From Callipepla californica brunnescens (lineage: Eukaryota; Chordata; Aves; Galliformes; Odontophoridae), in contig JALIRH010000004.1 of assembly GCA_023055505.1 (NCBI GenBank), positions 11,279,368-11,343,367 on the forward strand: a DNA stretch of 64,000 bases. The letters run 5' to 3'. A program made the position numbers and the translations under genes. A model generated the notes under the pieces. That model saw nothing but the letters and a program-made list of their open reading frames with translations. It had not been told where the DNA came from and did not search any database. Positions 1 to 14,900 of the stretch are shown in pieces (the stretch's first letter is position 1; the number at the start of each line of letters is the position of its first letter).

Positions 1-3000
1 TAAAGACCAAAGCTAATTAGTTCCTGTGAAACAGAATGAGGTGAAAACTCATACATTTTTTCTCTTCACATTTGCGTTGCAAATACACACCAAAAATCTC
101 TCAAACATGCCTGGAGCCTGCCAGGGCTTGCAGACAAACTCACCTGAACCACATCATTGGCTATACGAACACTTGGCAATGTACTGAGGTTGCAAGTTGG
201 AAACAGCATTTGTTTCGGTCAGATGATGGAGGAATAAGCAGCAGAAGGCTGGCTTGCTTCTTTCCAGTCTCACTAGCAGGGATCACCACTGAAGTTGGAG
301 GAGCAGCATGTGCAGAGATGTTCAGAAGAGAAAGGCATCAACTCCGGGCAAGAGAGAAATGTACACAGGTTTTGTAAGGAGCAGCACAGAACTGGGAGAA
401 ACACAGGAAGGGAACAGGCGGAGTAGAAAAATAAATGCTAAGGAGGTGGACAGAGAAGAAAAGGCATCTTGAAACCAGGTGCCCCACATTCCCCCATTAA
501 TTGCTAGTCTCTGATTGGCCAACAGCTGAGGTAGGGACACTGGTTTTGCACAGATGCCCACAAAGTGAGAAGAAACCAGCCCCCACAAGGCAGGTTAAAA
601 GCAGCCATGTCTCAGTCGTGGCCTCTTCCAGCAGATGCTTTCCTAAGAAAGCCTTCCTAACTGACTCCTAACATTTCAAGTGCTCCTTAGGAATTATTAA
701 AGCATCAGACCTACATTCCTTATAGGACAGCTCCTTTTATTTTGTTCTTTAAAAAAAAAATCCTCAAAATATTTTTTTCCAGTGTATTCTGTTGCTTATT
801 AAAATCATAACTATTTGTTGACCATAAAAACGCTTTCTGTGTTTTCTTCAGCCACATCCGGAGTCATGGCAGTGTCTCAGTGGAAAGTCTCTTTTCCACT
901 GTGTGGGGTGAAATGGCACTGACCATAGAAAGATGTCTTTGCAGCCTTCACAAATCCCAGAACAATAGCAATGTTTATCCTTGCCTTGGGAACCACCACC
1001 AAAAGAAGTTTTTCCACGAAAAAGATTGGCCCAAATGTTCAAACTTAGTCCGCAGGCACTTCTAGGAGGCAGCTAAGATCAACATGGATACAGAAACTTC
1101 TGTAGAAGCTTCCTACAGTTTGTCAAAAACTCAGTTTCGCTACCCATTAATGGCTCTCCCAGCAGTGCAGTAGGCAGCTTGCCAGTGGCTTTTCTCGTGG
1201 GCAGTGTGGTCCAACGGAGTCAGTGGGCTTTAGTCAGCTCAGAGGCTTCCACACGACATCATTTAATGGAACTGGGAGCCTGTCCTTGCAGATAAACCCA
1301 CCTCAGCTGCATTGGCAGCTGCAGAAGCACACGGAAGACAGAGACAATGAGTAGGAATCACATAGGTTGACCTAGATCTTACAACACAAAGTCAGGGAAG
1401 GACACTGTTTGGTTATCTGCTGTTTTCTATCAACACAGTTTTCCAGAGTACACATTAATTGCTTCATAGGTAAACTAATTCTGCACAGAAAGCATTCTAT
1501 GAGAAGTCATAGAACTCAAAAGGGAAAATGACCCTACCTTCCCTCATAATTAGGTCTTCTATTTGACCCTAAAATAAAGACATTCTCTTAATACAAATTG
1601 AAGCTCTTACACAAAATAAAAAAAAATAATAATGAAATATTGCAAATTGATCTATCACTTCCCTTTCCTTCTTGGTACAACTGTTCCCAGAACCCCCAAG
1701 CATCCCAACATAATATAGCACGAAGGGGAACAAGGGGCCAGCCATTCTGAGCTCATGTCCTGGATTAAGATGCCTACACCCAAATCATGTATGACAGTCA
1801 TACAAAAACACTTCCTGATTTTACACAGTGCTCTATTCAACTCTATTTTAAACTGCTTAGTGACCTAAGAATAGGGAGATTTGTAATTGGCAAGATCTAA
1901 AAAGAAGCCCTCATCCATTAGCAATATTGCTTTAAAAAATCTCTTTTTGATTATTCTGTAAAGGCCGAATTCCAGACATCTCAGAAAACAGCATACAACT
2001 CTGGACAGAGAACCATCACCTGCTTGAAAGCTGCATTATCAGAAGTAATAAGGGAAAAATGCAAAATTCCAGAACTCAAAGGCAAGCTGGAAAGTGAATC
2101 ATCCACCCATAATATATCCAACACTGCCATAGGATAGAACTGTCTGTCATCACACGACTTTCCTTTACATCGTATAGTGGTGGCAAGAAACTCTACGCAG
2201 TAATTCCACCATCCTGGAAATTTCTCATGCTGGGGCTTGAGAGTCAAGAGGGTTCTTTCCCTTCTTCAGAAAGGCATTTTGAGACATACCAGTTGTTTAG
2301 CAATCAGAAGTTCTTTTCCATCACAAGCGTGTGTTTTCAGATGCACTGTAATCCCCTGGCACTGGCAAAATCCCATCATTTAGCTGGAGGCTCATCATTT
2401 CAGCCAGAGCCTGAGCCCAGGGTGTTCTAGCAAGAGATTGCAGCAATATTTTGCAGAACTCTGACTGAATAATAAGCCCCCTATAATGGAGAGGAGAAGA
2501 AGAAGAGGAGAGGAGAAGGGCTTTCAGAGCATGGAGTCAGTCATGATGCTCAGCATCTTGCTGAAATGGAACCCTTACCACGCAGATGAATTAATGGCAC
2601 AGGGAAGAAGAGATCATTACAAAAGTTCCCATTTGTGTACAGAGGTTAATACTCTCACATTCCACCTGCTGACAAATTTAAGATGGATGTGGACAAATAC
2701 TGACCAGAAACAACATGAGAACAATTACACCAATAAGAGGATAGCCTCTTTTTTCTGAGTGAGAAATATACTGAACCTGAATACACCACTGAGATTGTAG
2801 TACAGGTGATCGAACTTCTCTACGACAGAATCCTCCCTACATGGCTTATGAACTGATTCATGAATTGTCTAAATCCACTTCATTCCCTTTGGCAACAGCA
2901 GCGTGCTCAAGCTGAGAATGAGTCACATAAAAAGTTTAATCTAAAAAACAATCTGCTGTAAACCTGAACAAAGACTGCAGACATCCACTTCTACATGAGT

Positions 3001-6000
3001 TTATAGGAAAATCTTAGTGATATTAGTCCAGTAGTTCGAAGATATTGAAAAATAGTTTCAACGTATTTACTATGTGCTTCTCTTTTCCCTTCAAATATAA
3101 TGTAAAATGGCAATAGTGTCACTTGTATGGAAAGCTAAGCTCGTCTCCTGAAACATATCGGTTTGAAGCTGCTGATTATCCATCTGACACATAAGTCCTT
3201 ATGGTAACAATTGCTGTGTGTATACAGTAATATAAAATTGAACATTAACAATATCCAACTTTTTGTCTTCAATGTTTTTCTGTGCTCATTGGAAGAATGG
3301 ACTCCTTCTGACCCCTGCAGAGATTGCTTGATTGCAAAGATGAGGAAGCTCCACTGATGTGAATGGTGACTTTTGACTTAAAGATGGTGTGGTTTTGTAG
3401 CAGAGCTCTCCCACGCAGCAATAACAACAAATGTCTGAATGTCAGATGCAGCTCAGGTCAAGCCGAAAAAGACTAAGAAGGCTAAGGAGAAACTTAAGAC
3501 TTCTGGGAAACGATTGAGAAAAAGGCAAATGGAAAGGATCTTCACCCAGAGCACAACTCTTGCCTGGAGCAAAATCCTTAGTAAAGACACATGTGCATCC
3601 TATTGGCCAGGTGCTGAATTTATATGACTATGAGAAGGTTAATCACAGTAATTGCTTGCGCTTGCACATGTCCACACTGAAATGGGTGTAGCTGTTTTTC
3701 TTGTCTGGTTAATTTAACTTTCTTCGGTTATTATTCAGATCTGTTGAGTAGTCTTATGTAAGACAGAGGAACCATATGGCACCGCCTTTTCTGTGACTTT
3801 GTACCATTGTCATCATGGACAACACAAAGCCAGAGTCTCTGTGCATGGGTCTAGATCCATTCATTCCAGCAGCACTGCACCTTTCATATCCCTGCAAAAA
3901 TCAACAGTTTGCCTGAAAGCACAATGTCTGGGCTTTAATACTGCAGCATGAAACCACCTTTGATCTTGGTTGGACAAGTAACCTCTTCTCCCTTATGTTC
4001 TGTTCCCTTAATTTCCCATTTAAATATCACATCATTTGACCTCTGTTTGTGCTATTTGTTTAAGCTAGAACGAGCTTGGATTTGGGGTGCTTTTTTTGTT
4101 AGGTTGGTCAGTTGGTTTTGTTTCGTTTTTCAGGTTGAGGTGGTGAAGTTTGTTTCAAATGTCTTACCACAAAGAAAAAAAAAAAACAAAACACCACAAT
4201 TTTCAGTGATACTTTCAAGTGCTGCAAGACCGAACTTCATTGCTGTTGATCCTGGCCCATGAAAAAAAAAGGGGGAACAGCAAAGGAAATACTGTTTTCT
4301 TCTTTTTTTTCTCCAACTCGTTATCATCTCTGTCTGCGTGAGTAGAAATCCCTCAATAAGAAGCAAAAACATGTTGCATCAGGCTACACTAGGGCATGAA
4401 ACTGAACTGCACACAGAAAGAGGAAGAGAGATTAAGAAGCAATTTCCTTTCCGTTACGTCTCCGTAACTAACTCCCAAGGGAAAAGTCAGGACTACTTTA
4501 GAAGCTCTACTGAAATGTTTTATAAAAATACCCAAATTTCAGAAAGGCTTTCACAAATGTGCTCCTCTAAGATTTGTCTATCAGTGTCATTGACGTGGAG
4601 GGAAAAGTCACAGTAGCAGCACACACTGTGATCAATGAGTTCTGGACTCATCCCCATGCCTCACCTCCCTTACTGTAAAAAACTTCGTTATATCCAATCT
4701 AAGTCTCTTATTTTTTCTCTAAATTTCTTACAGATCCCAGATGTGTAAAAGTGTTCATTCCTCCTGCAGTCTATCAGGCCTACAGGCTCTCCCAACATTT
4801 AACCTGCCTAAAAGCACACTTATCAGCTACTCATGGGACCGTTGGGCACTGCTGCAATTCCCACTGAAACGTTATTTGCCATTCTCACCATGCTGCCCTC
4901 TGTTTGACAGAAAGTTTAATGTGTGCCTCATTTCTTATCATGGCATTCAGCAGGCAGCCTGACAAATGGAAAAGTCGTTGAAGGCAATGGACAAACCATT
5001 TCCGTGCAGAAAGAGCAAAGGTCTTTCAGTTGAAACTGACATATGTACCCATTGTCGTGAGGCATCTTAAGCTGACCCTGAGCTGATTAGCAGAGGAGAA
5101 TTAGAACAGCAAGCCAGGGCAACTAAGGACAAAGAGCTGTCCTTGTCTACCACCATGCCTGTCTGCCAGGGCTCACATCAGCCCTGCTAGCCCCGCTCTG
5201 TCCTCTAGCTCTGACACCGCAAAGCACATAACAGTACACCGAGCCTTCTGCTGGACCACAAGTCAAAGGAATGCAATTGTAGAACTTAACTGGTGACCAA
5301 AATCCAAAGGGTATCATTAGAGCCACAGAGCAAGCGGGGCTGGAATGCACTCTGCTGTCTGACTTCTCTCCTACAACCTGAGAAAGTACCCCACCGAGGG
5401 CCTGTTTTGGTTCCTGATGGTCCCACAGATGTTTTGTCAGCCAGCACAAAGTCCACCTATCTCAACAGGTGAGCTAAAGTCAACGTTCAGTTCCTTTCAG
5501 CTCAATCCAGTGGCCCTCAATCAAATGGAAATGTTGACACGATAAACAGCAGATCTGACCTTTTGGCTTCCAGCACCGGTGGCACCACAGCGACTGCTCC
5601 TATAAGGACCATGCTGACTTGGCAGAGCTGCCCAGCCTGGGCCTCAGTGTACGTGTAGCTTCAGAGCAGTTATCGACTTCTTCCTGGCAAGGCCGCATTC
5701 CACAAACTTCCAAAATGACAGGAATTTTCCCATGGACAATGGTTCTGATATATTTGTCATAAAGGAGGGTGGCCAGCCATCATGAAAGCTTTGGAATAGC
5801 TGAGGTAGGGGGCAATTTAGAGGCCATCTGCTCTCCTCCTCCCCTTCCCTTGCCTGCACCTGAAACGCCTCCTTTGTTGGTTCCCAGAAACACTCATCTC
5901 AGCACGCTCAGGGGGCAGCCTGACCCACACCGTGTACAGACAGCCGGATTTACAGCTCTCTGCAAACCTGGAGTAACCTTGAACGCGGGGTGAAGGATGG

Positions 6001-6350
6001 GATGGACAGCAGGGCACCCATGCCCGGTTTGCCTGTGCCCTCTGGTGGTGGGTGCTGGACAGGGAGAACACATGGCACCAGTGACAACAGGTCCCATGAG
6101 AACCACCATCACGAGGCCTAACGCTGTTTTCTGCTCTGGAGGTACCTCTGTTTCTTTCACCACAGATCTTGTGCTTTCCCGCCTTGCTGCCCTTCGAGGC
6201 AATGCTGATGGTGGTCCCCATGTCTGCTGGAACCTGAATTCTCACCTACAGTGCAGAAGAGGGTGCAGAGAGTGGCCTCAGGGTGGATCAGAGCAGAGGC
6301 TGCTTTACATTCCCAAATGTAGTCTTTTCTTTTTTTCTAGGTAATTTCAC
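1..6350. other. Intergenic sequence, no gene recognised
   Basis: No open frame here shows a recognisable domain or a run of phase-compatible exons, and composition is AT-rich like avian intergenic DNA. The next gene in the human order would be a FADS gene, but I see no desaturase histidine box in any of the translated frames. A minus-strand open frame at 1981-2247 and a lysine-rich plus-strand one at 3439-3627 look slightly protein-like but have no support. Confidence 0.6.
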
Positions 6351-6351
6351 T

Positions 6352-6605
6352 GAATCATAGAATGGCTGGGGTTGGAAAGGATCTTAAAAGTCCACCCAGT
6401 CTCACCATGGGCTGGTTGCCACCCAGCAGACCAGGCTGCCCAGGCCCCAGTTGCTCAAACCCAACCTGGCTTTGAGCAGCTCCAGGGATAGACACCCACT
6501 GGGCAGCCTGAGCTGAGGTATCACCACCCTCATACTGAATGTCTCCCCAGAGCCTTCTCTAGACATGACTCCAGCTCTCTCAGCCTCTCTTCATAGAGCT
6601 CATCA
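6352..6605 (-). mobile_element. CR1 LINE 3' fragment
   Basis: The segment opens with the reverse complement of the CR1 3' end (tcatagaatggctggggttgg, then an aaaggatcttaaaa stretch). It continues with the usual CR1 tail text about grouped antigens such as 'cagcctctcttcatagagctc'. Orientation is minus. It is 5'-truncated, as nearly all avian CR1 copies are, and carries no coding potential. Confidence 0.9.
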
Positions 6606-6859
6606 ATCCCAGCTGCTGGGCAGCCTAGAGTCCAGTGGGGATGCAGCTGCATTTTCTGCTTGAGTTACCCTTTGTCCCTCCCCAAGCCCCACAGGACACA
6701 TTCACCTCAGCATTAGAGTCAATCACAGCTCAACAAGGGGAGGAAGCTGAGAAATCCACTGGGAAAATAAGTTATTTCTGCACCAGCTCGGAAGAGTGTT
6801 CTGCTGCAGCCCAACTTGACCTTCCTTTTGGCAGCTGAGCACACATAGACGCGCGCACC

Positions 6860-6875
6860 CACACACACACACACC
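6860..6875. repeat. (CA)n microsatellite
   Basis: Short run of CA dinucleotides just downstream of the probable RAB3IL1 3' end. Confidence 0.9.
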
Positions 6876-6928
6876 TCTCAGCCAACCTAGAACTGCAGCC
6901 AGACCTTTGAGGAAGCTAACGGCAAATG

Positions 6929-6945
6929 TTTATTTTTCCTTTATT
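6929..6945 (-). terminator. Possible RAB3IL1 polyadenylation signals
   Basis: Two AATAAA hexamers on the minus strand (plus-strand TTTATT at 6929-6934 and 6940-6945). They are the first I found downstream of the RAB3IL1 stop at 8968. Using them gives a 3' UTR of about 2 kb, running up to the CR1 fragment. No transcript evidence is available, so the assignment is tentative. Confidence 0.35.
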
Positions 6946-8967
6946 AAAGGTGCAACCATCCTGTTGTTAACGGAGTGACTTCATATTCATTTTCAAATTG
7001 TTCTCTATGCTTCCTTTTAGAGATGACCTTACACAATCAATTTCTACAATTCCTTTTGTCTCAAAGTGCTTTACAAAGTGACACTGAGGAGAAACAATCT
7101 CCCAAACCACCTCCTACACAGAGATCATCCCATCCCCAGTGCTATAATGTAGCTACATCTGCTCTGCAATGTAGCAGCTAATGGCACAGAATGACAAGAA
7201 AAGATTGAAAGGTCAGGGGGAACAGACACAAAGAGAAACGCCAGGGACAGGACTGACCAGAAATCTGCAGCTGGGGGAAAAGACATTTCTATTTTCTCCA
7301 TGGCAAAAGCTGATCTCTAATTGACACAGGTCTCCAGGCACCGGTAAAACAGATGCGGATTCTTACCCAAAGATGTATTTTCCAGGCTTTTACTCCACAT
7401 TTGAAATACATTCCTTCTGTGGAGAACAACTAATGTATACACTCATCCAGTTGGGGTGCCTAGAGGCACTCTGCGGCTCAGAACAAAATCAGAACCAAGG
7501 TGGTAACAAATGGGACCTGCAGGTCAGCCACATCTGAGCTGGACTCAGTTCTTCCCTCTTCTGGGCATAATCACAGCAGCTCAGCAAAGACAGGAAGTTC
7601 CCAATGTTGCATTTCTCAGGAGAAGAAGGAACCTAATGGTGTGGGGTGGGAGGCAGCAACCCACTTCTTGGCAACACTATGCCAATATAGGATTTACGAT
7701 GAAAGCAGAGACACAGCAACATCCCAGAGCACAGAAATGCTGGGTGAGATGGAAAGCCCCAGGGAGGTGGCTGAGACGATTCTACGCTGACTGAAAAATG
7801 GGCTACATCAGCTACAACACGTTGTTAGTAAAGTTCTGTACAGACAGGCCTGAGCTACAGCTGGCCTCTGCCTTCTAAAAGCCACAGAGATATCCCTCCC
7901 AGCATGTTTTGAAGCATACAGCCACATCCCTCACATCTGTGCAAAAATATCTCAAGTTTCCTCACTGGGGATAGCAGCCTGAGAGACGCTGGCTTTTCCA
8001 AATAGACGTGCATCTCTAAGTCTGGTGTTATAGCAGAGAGGGAATCTCCGGGCCTCAAGGCTGTGCCCAGCATGGGCAAACACCTTATGGACACAAAGAA
8101 CCTGGCCAGGACCATGGTTTCCATCTGAACAGTGCCCAAAGCTACCCTCAGAGTAGGAACAAAACAAAGGCATTTGTTTTTGGGTGAGGTTTGTATCTAG
8201 GAGTACCATGGGGAACTTCTGGTAATGTGCTAACAAAGTCTGCATCTCCCTGTGACAGCCAACAGCAGATTCTCAAGCCCAGAAGAAAATATCCAGCACT
8301 GAATGCAGCCAAGCTGTGGCCAGCTGCACGTTATGCAATTTCCCTACTTGTTTCCTTCTCCCAAAGGTCCCAGATGCACAGCTCTGGCCTCAGCCCTAGC
8401 CATTTCCCCTGGCTGGATTACAAGCACCCAGCACCAAATGCCAAGCTAAAAACAGAAAACAAACCCTCTTGTGACTCAGATGGAAGAAAGGATTCTCTTG
8501 CAGGCTTCAGCACCCTCCACCCCAAAGAACGAGTGGAACAGACAGACAGACCGCCAGCATCTGTCCCAAAGACTTGCTTACTAAGAAGGGAGCCCAGGAC
8601 TCCTGCTTTGCACAGGGCTGGCCTCAGACTACGTCAAAGCAGACTGCATATAAAAACAAAAGTTTAAAAATAATGGATATACACTGCATATCTCCATAAA
8701 GGACAGTCTGTAGACAGTCACCCTTGAGCAGCCAGGACCAGCCCAGCTCTCAGAGGGCAGCTTGGCAGCTGCATTCCAGTCACAGTGGGAGGAATGGGAC
8801 AGCCAAAGGTACAACTTGTGCTTTTTGCTTCATGATCAGCTCCAGGCATAGGGAGGGAGGGAAGGGAGCAAGGCCACTGCTGGAGAGGCACCGCATTCAT
8901 CTGTTTGGCAGACCACAACTGATGAGTCCTTCATATAAGAGCAGTGATTCCATGCTCAGGCTGCTGC

Positions 8968-11900
8968 TTACATCTCACTGGGATAAAACCCAAGTTTGGC
9001 CAGAGACATCTCCCTCCGGAGTCGCATCACTTCCCAGTACATCAGCTCCACTGCAAAGTAAAAAGGCAATAGGGAAGAAAATTGAAAAAGCAGGAAGAAG
9101 TCAGTAAGCAAGGCACAGCTAGACCCCACCTCGTGTTACACTATGCTTTCAGTGCAGCCTGACAAGGCTCACCCCTAAACTGAGGGAAGGAAACATGCCA
9201 TAGGGTCCAGCAGGCCACCCCTTTACCGGCTCTGCCTCAGGATACAGCTCCCAGGAAACTGCTGACCAAGGAATGGCTGTAGCCATCCCTCCTGTTCGCA
9301 TCTCTCCTTTGCCATTTAACCATTTCTCAAAGATTCTGTGAGCTCAGGGTATCCCAAACTGGCCACATTCCTGTCATGCCAAGTAAGGCCTAAGAATTGT
9401 TCCCACTGGGCCATCAAAGGCCCCACTGCACCCAGCTGCTATCCCTTCTTACCGTCTTGCCTCACCAAGCCCTGCTGGATATAGCGGATGTATGTGAAGA
9501 AGTTGCACACTGCTGTGATCTGAGGAATAGAGGAAAGAAAAAAAAAGAAAAAAAGGCATCAGTCTGAAGGAGTGTAACCCAGAGACAGGGCTGGAGATCC
9601 CCACTCTACCCACCCTGACCAAGAGCCACCCTAACGATGAGAACAAACTCAAACCCCATAGGTCTCTGTCAGTTTGAGGGCTGAACCAAGAGTTCTTCCA
9701 CCTCAGGACCTAGAAAATTTTGGAGGGCTGAGGGACCCTGGGAAGGTGGAGTACTCACCCTGGCCCTGCAGGATGGTGAAATGTAATAGTAATTCCCAGA
9801 GTCCCCCAGCATGATGCGGTGTTTGCAGGTCCTGGGGAGACCACTTAGAGCACACTTCCTGCAGGCAGAGAAAAAGAAAGAAAACAGATCAGGATATAAA
9901 GCAGCCTCATGGCACAGCAGAGTACAGTCCCAGGAGATGGAGGGTGGAGCTCAGAATTCAGACCTGTGTCAGTGAGCACTAAGAAAAACAAACCAACGAC
10001 GACTGGCAATTAACCTTTTGCTCCCAGAAAGAGTCCATAAGAAGCAAGTTTAGGAGACCTTAAGCTGAAAATCTGGTACCATGAATTATCAGGCAAACCA
10101 AGGCATTACCGTTGGCAGAACCACAGAAAGAGGTGAGGACAAAGCACAGTATAACTTATGTCCTCAGGGCTCTGCACATCTCCATGCAAGGTTTTTGCTG
10201 AAGGAGTTCAGTCCAAGTATCTCAGTTTTCCTGGTGAGATACAAGTGCCAGCTGGGGAACAAACCTGGTTTCAAAACAGATAGTGGAGCATTTGAGCATA
10301 ATCATCCCCCCTGCTGGCAAGACACTGAACTTCATCCAGACTTGTCACCTGTCTTCAATACCCTCCAACACGGCATGCAAGCTGCTCCTCGAGGCATCCC
10401 TGCATGGACTTCACACACCAAGCCACTGGGAAAAGCCACTACAGGAAAACACATTCAAGGAAAGCCACTACCAGGCAAGAGTTACATTTTAAATGAAATG
10501 AAATCCCCTCTGAGCTACAAGAGGAAGCTCTCAGGTATTCCAAGAAAAGCCTAAAGTTTTTGTGTCACACTTTCTCAGCACCAACTAGCACAAACCCTAC
10601 TGTCACCAGCTGTCCATTCTGAGAACTAAGACCAAGCTGCATTGCAGTCTTTATGCCAGGCTCCTCTTCCTTATTTCAGATTTGAAAGCCACCTGGAGTG
10701 ACTTTGCACAGGGAGTTTTGGATATGGTTTGAGGTCCCTCAGAACATGCCAATCCATTCCTGTGCTGGCATGGAAAAAGTTCAGTCTCACAATTGTAAAA
10801 ATTTCAGACAAAGTGATGAAATTAAGTACGCTTTTCAAGACAACACAGCTCCCAGGAAGACCATGAAAAGATGTGACCAGCAAGGGTGCAGCACACATCT
10901 ATTTTCTTGCTATTTCCTTCCATTATTCTGAACACAGTTTCCAGTACCAGCCAGCAGCATTCACTTCACTATCACTCATCAGTAAAGTAGAATTTGCTGC
11001 TGCATCATCATTAGCATGGCTCCTCAGAGGTCTAACACCTGCATGAACGGAAGAGGGACATCATTCTTCAGCTGCAAAAGTAACTATGGGAGCCATGAAG
11101 ATGACAACACACAAAGGAGCAGAGGTTCCAAAAAGCTTCTGAGAACATCTTGGTGCTTGCTTTTCACTGCCATCAAGCTCAGTCACTGCCTGCCTAGACT
11201 CCTGAAAGCATTGCACTGAAGTCTGTACCGACTTGGGTGGAAGAGACCCAAGCTTGCTTCTTTTTGTTGCACAGCATGACCAAAGGTGCCACAAAACCAG
11301 GGAACAAATCAAATTCTTTTGGGGTCTTTTATTACCAAGAGCAAGATTCCTTAACAGCTGGTCTGGGAGGAAATTTAAACAGTTAAAGAGTTAGGTTAGG
11401 CTCTAGCCTCAAAGCTGCTAAATTACACTAAATTAGTAACCCATTAATGGATTAACCACCCTTGCTCATCCACTAATAAATACTTCACTTACTTTATAAT
11501 TTGTGACCAGAACACACTGTGAAGAGGGAAAAAAATAAATCAAAAGGAAGACAGAAAGGATAAACACAGGATGGGTTGGTCCTGTCAGAGGCCTAACACA
11601 CACGTGGGGAAAAATCTATTGAGATGAGAGAAAAATGCAGAAGAGAGTTGTAGGAGACCTGCACATGAGCAACATTTATTACAGGAACATCATGGCCTGG
11701 AAGGTGCTCTGCTTGAAGGCGAAGAACTAAAGGAGAGAGCCTCAGCTGAAACTGAATTCAGTAACTGTCTTACTCTGGAAGATGATGTCACTCCTGCCAG
11801 CATTCCTCTTCCTTGGAACAATTTAAGGTATCTGTCACATCACACACAGTCACTGCACCAGATGGGGAAGACGATATATATGCAAGGAGCAAACTCTTCT

Positions 11901-14900
11901 GACCTAGGCTCAAACCCACCTGAAGCACCAACAATGTTAGCAGTGCAAGTTGAGCTCAGGGGTCACAAGATACAAGAGCATGAGATAATGCAGCTCTGTC
12001 TTAACCCTTGTACCCTATGTTATGCACAAGCCTTCAGAGAACGTTAAAATAGTTTCTCTCTTAAGGAGGAAAACAAAACTTATCTGAGCTGAAGGCACTA
12101 ACACATCTCTAAATTATTCCCCATTCTGAGAAGAATTATCCCCCTGAGAAGAATTACATCAGCTGGTGAAGAGTTCAGTAAGTGAAGCTCAACCACCACT
12201 GATCTTGGTCTAGAAACACTTAGCTGCACCCTGGTACCTGACTGAGCCAACTCCACGAGGCAGTGGGAGACAACCAGCAGCAAAGAAGGGACAAGCACAA
12301 CAAAGATTACTTACTTTGGCCCACCAGAGTCTTCTGCTGACACCTTCACCACAGGTAGCATCTGGGAAGCAACAGGCTCAATGGTGAGTGTATTCTGCTC
12401 CACAGCCACTCGCACCAGCTCAGACAGCTGCAGCAAAGAGAAACAAATGCAGATACAGATGCACAAAGGCCACCACCCTAAAGGTGTTGCCAGACTGTGC
12501 AGTTTCTGTCCTCAGTTTCCAGCACTCACCTCTTGCTTAGTAAAGTCCAGGCAAGGTCCTACATCTTCTCGGTAAATTCTGTCCAGGAAGGAGCAGGATT
12601 TATCCAAAGTTGGAGATTCCTTCCAGGACTGGAACTCAGCAAATAAAATGGAATCGACCTGCAGCAAATGTTTAGGAGAAGAAGGAGAGAGAAGGTAGGT
12701 AGAGGGAGAGATACCATGCCTGAAGATAACTGTTATGGTGCACATAATCTAACCATACAACATCTGCTTGGCATCTAGAAAGGTTCAGGTATCACAGAAG
12801 CGTCTGAGGGAAGCTGGCTCTCCCCAAGGATCTTTTGTCTCTCACCCGTCTGCAGTTCTGTGCCAAACCCATCCAGCCACAGTGGGCATATTCTGCCAGA
12901 AACCTGCAGAGACCCATCTCTCCCACCTTCCTCCAGGACAGAGCAGCACCATTGCTGAAGGAAAGCCACCACACAACTGCTGTATAGAGTAAGTGCCCAT
13001 GACAGAAACAAGGAGAGTGGCAGAATGGCAAAGCATAGTGGTAATGACACCCAGGACACAGAACACTTTTTCTCAGGAGAGGATTGCTGTAGAAAAGGAT
13101 GAATTGGAAAAGAAAAACAAAAATATAAAGCTATTAATATCAGCAGGACTACAACCAGTGAGACCAAATAACAGAGAATGCCAGCCCTTTAAAGGCCAAT
13201 CCAACTCCAGAACTCCAGTGTCTGGGGAGTTGAGGAAGTAATGGGAATACTGGGCAATCACATAGGCATGCAGAGACAAGCAGAACGTCAAATTCTGAGC
13301 AGGAATAGATTTCCTGATTCCAGTGCTTGCTCACTGCCTTTTACAGATGGGCTTGCAAGAATTACTACTCCTCAGGACTTGCTCCAACCCCTCAACCAGC
13401 TGAAAGGTTACTCCCTCTAACACTGTCTAACTGGAAATACTTCAGTGCTGGAGACTATCTGGACGCGATAGGCAGCAGCATTAGCCCAGCCTCCAACCCA
13501 ACAGGGCAGCTCCTTAAAAGGCCAGCAAATCCCATTAAAGGTACTGAAAGGAGGAACAGAACTACAAAAACATGGTGAACGATACAAGAAGCATGAACTA
13601 ACAAACTGGAAAAGGTCTGAGAGCTAGCGTACTCGCTGTATGCTACGGGGACTGCTCACCTCATACCAGCAGACAGCTTCAGAGCCACAACATGGAAAAA
13701 GAAATTCGGGAAAACAAAACAAAACAAAAACGGAGGTTAGCATAAAAGGAAGCTAGAACTGAAAGGCTGAAAGTGTGAGAGTCGGATGGGTCCCATCCCT
13801 CCCCGATCCTGTCCAGTATGGTTACCTGCCGCAAGGGTGAGGAAGCATCTGCCCCCAGTGCCTGCCAGCCTGGCTCATAGGTGAAGTGGATAGCCTTTCC
13901 AGGGATGATACAAAGGAGCAGAGAGAGGAGAGCAGGCACCCCAGACTTTGAGGCAAGAGAGAGACAGACAGCGAAGGAACATGTTTAGAGTGACAGGAAA
14001 AAAAGGGTAGTAAAAAGCCATAACAACACAGAAGGTACAGACAGAGGTTGAAGGCTTCTCTTCCAGGGAACTAAGTGCAATGCTCAAGGCATCACTGGGC
14101 CACAAACTACACCTTTCAACTTCAGCTTGAGATGCAATAAGGGAACAGAAATGCTGCTACTTCTAGGCACAATTTAGGACGAAACACATTTTCCATAAAG
14201 CACCAAGCTGAATGCCAGGTTTCCTCATGCCACCCCTCTTATGGGCTGTTAAACAACTTGAGAGGAATGGTAACCATTAGGAGAGCACAAAGGGCATTAG
14301 AAGATTAAAACCATTTTCTTCCTAGCCCTCAAATTAGCATCTAGCCAACTAAGTATTTGACTACAACTTCCAGAATATCTGGTTTGTTCTCTGATTAGCG
14401 AGAGAAACAAGTACAGCAGGGCTTTGCAGTTATTGAACTAAATTTTCCTTTGGTTTTCTTTTGGACATAGCCTTTGTTCCTCTCTGCCTGTGAGCAGAGA
14501 TAAAGATGTTATTACCATAGCCCTCAGGACAACATCTACAGCCAATACCACCTGAAGCATTTAATCCAAACTAACAATGAGACAACTGCACAGAAGTTAA
14601 CATAATAAACCCACTGAAATCACTGCCAGTGTGGCTGGCATGGTCCTGTCAGGTGAAAGTATTAATTTCACCAGCTGCCCTTCGGCATATACATTCTCAC
14701 ACAAGCCAAGTGTCCAAGCATATCCACATTCTCTTAACAATTCTTCACGACAGAAGCCACAGTTCCTCAAACTCTTTTTTTTGGAACAAGCCAGACTACT
14801 GCACAGAGGGCTTCTCTCAGTCAGAAGCCAAGCAAAACTTCCCAAGCACAGCAACAGCAGTGGCTCCAAGGTTGGTGCAGTGAACTGCCCTCACCCACCT

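Noticed and set aside
3439..3627. Lysine-rich open frame starting MSDAAQVKPKKTKKAKEKLK
   Set aside because: Looks like a basic tail or a retrocopy fragment but has no poly-A tail, no known match and stops quickly.
1..8900. Expected FADS gene by human synteny
   Set aside because: No desaturase or cytochrome b5 motif found in any frame; the FADS genes, if present, lie outside the window.
10081..10554. 157-codon plus-strand open frame within a RAB3IL1 intron
   Set aside because: No similarity, no promoter or splice context; length is within chance for this composition.
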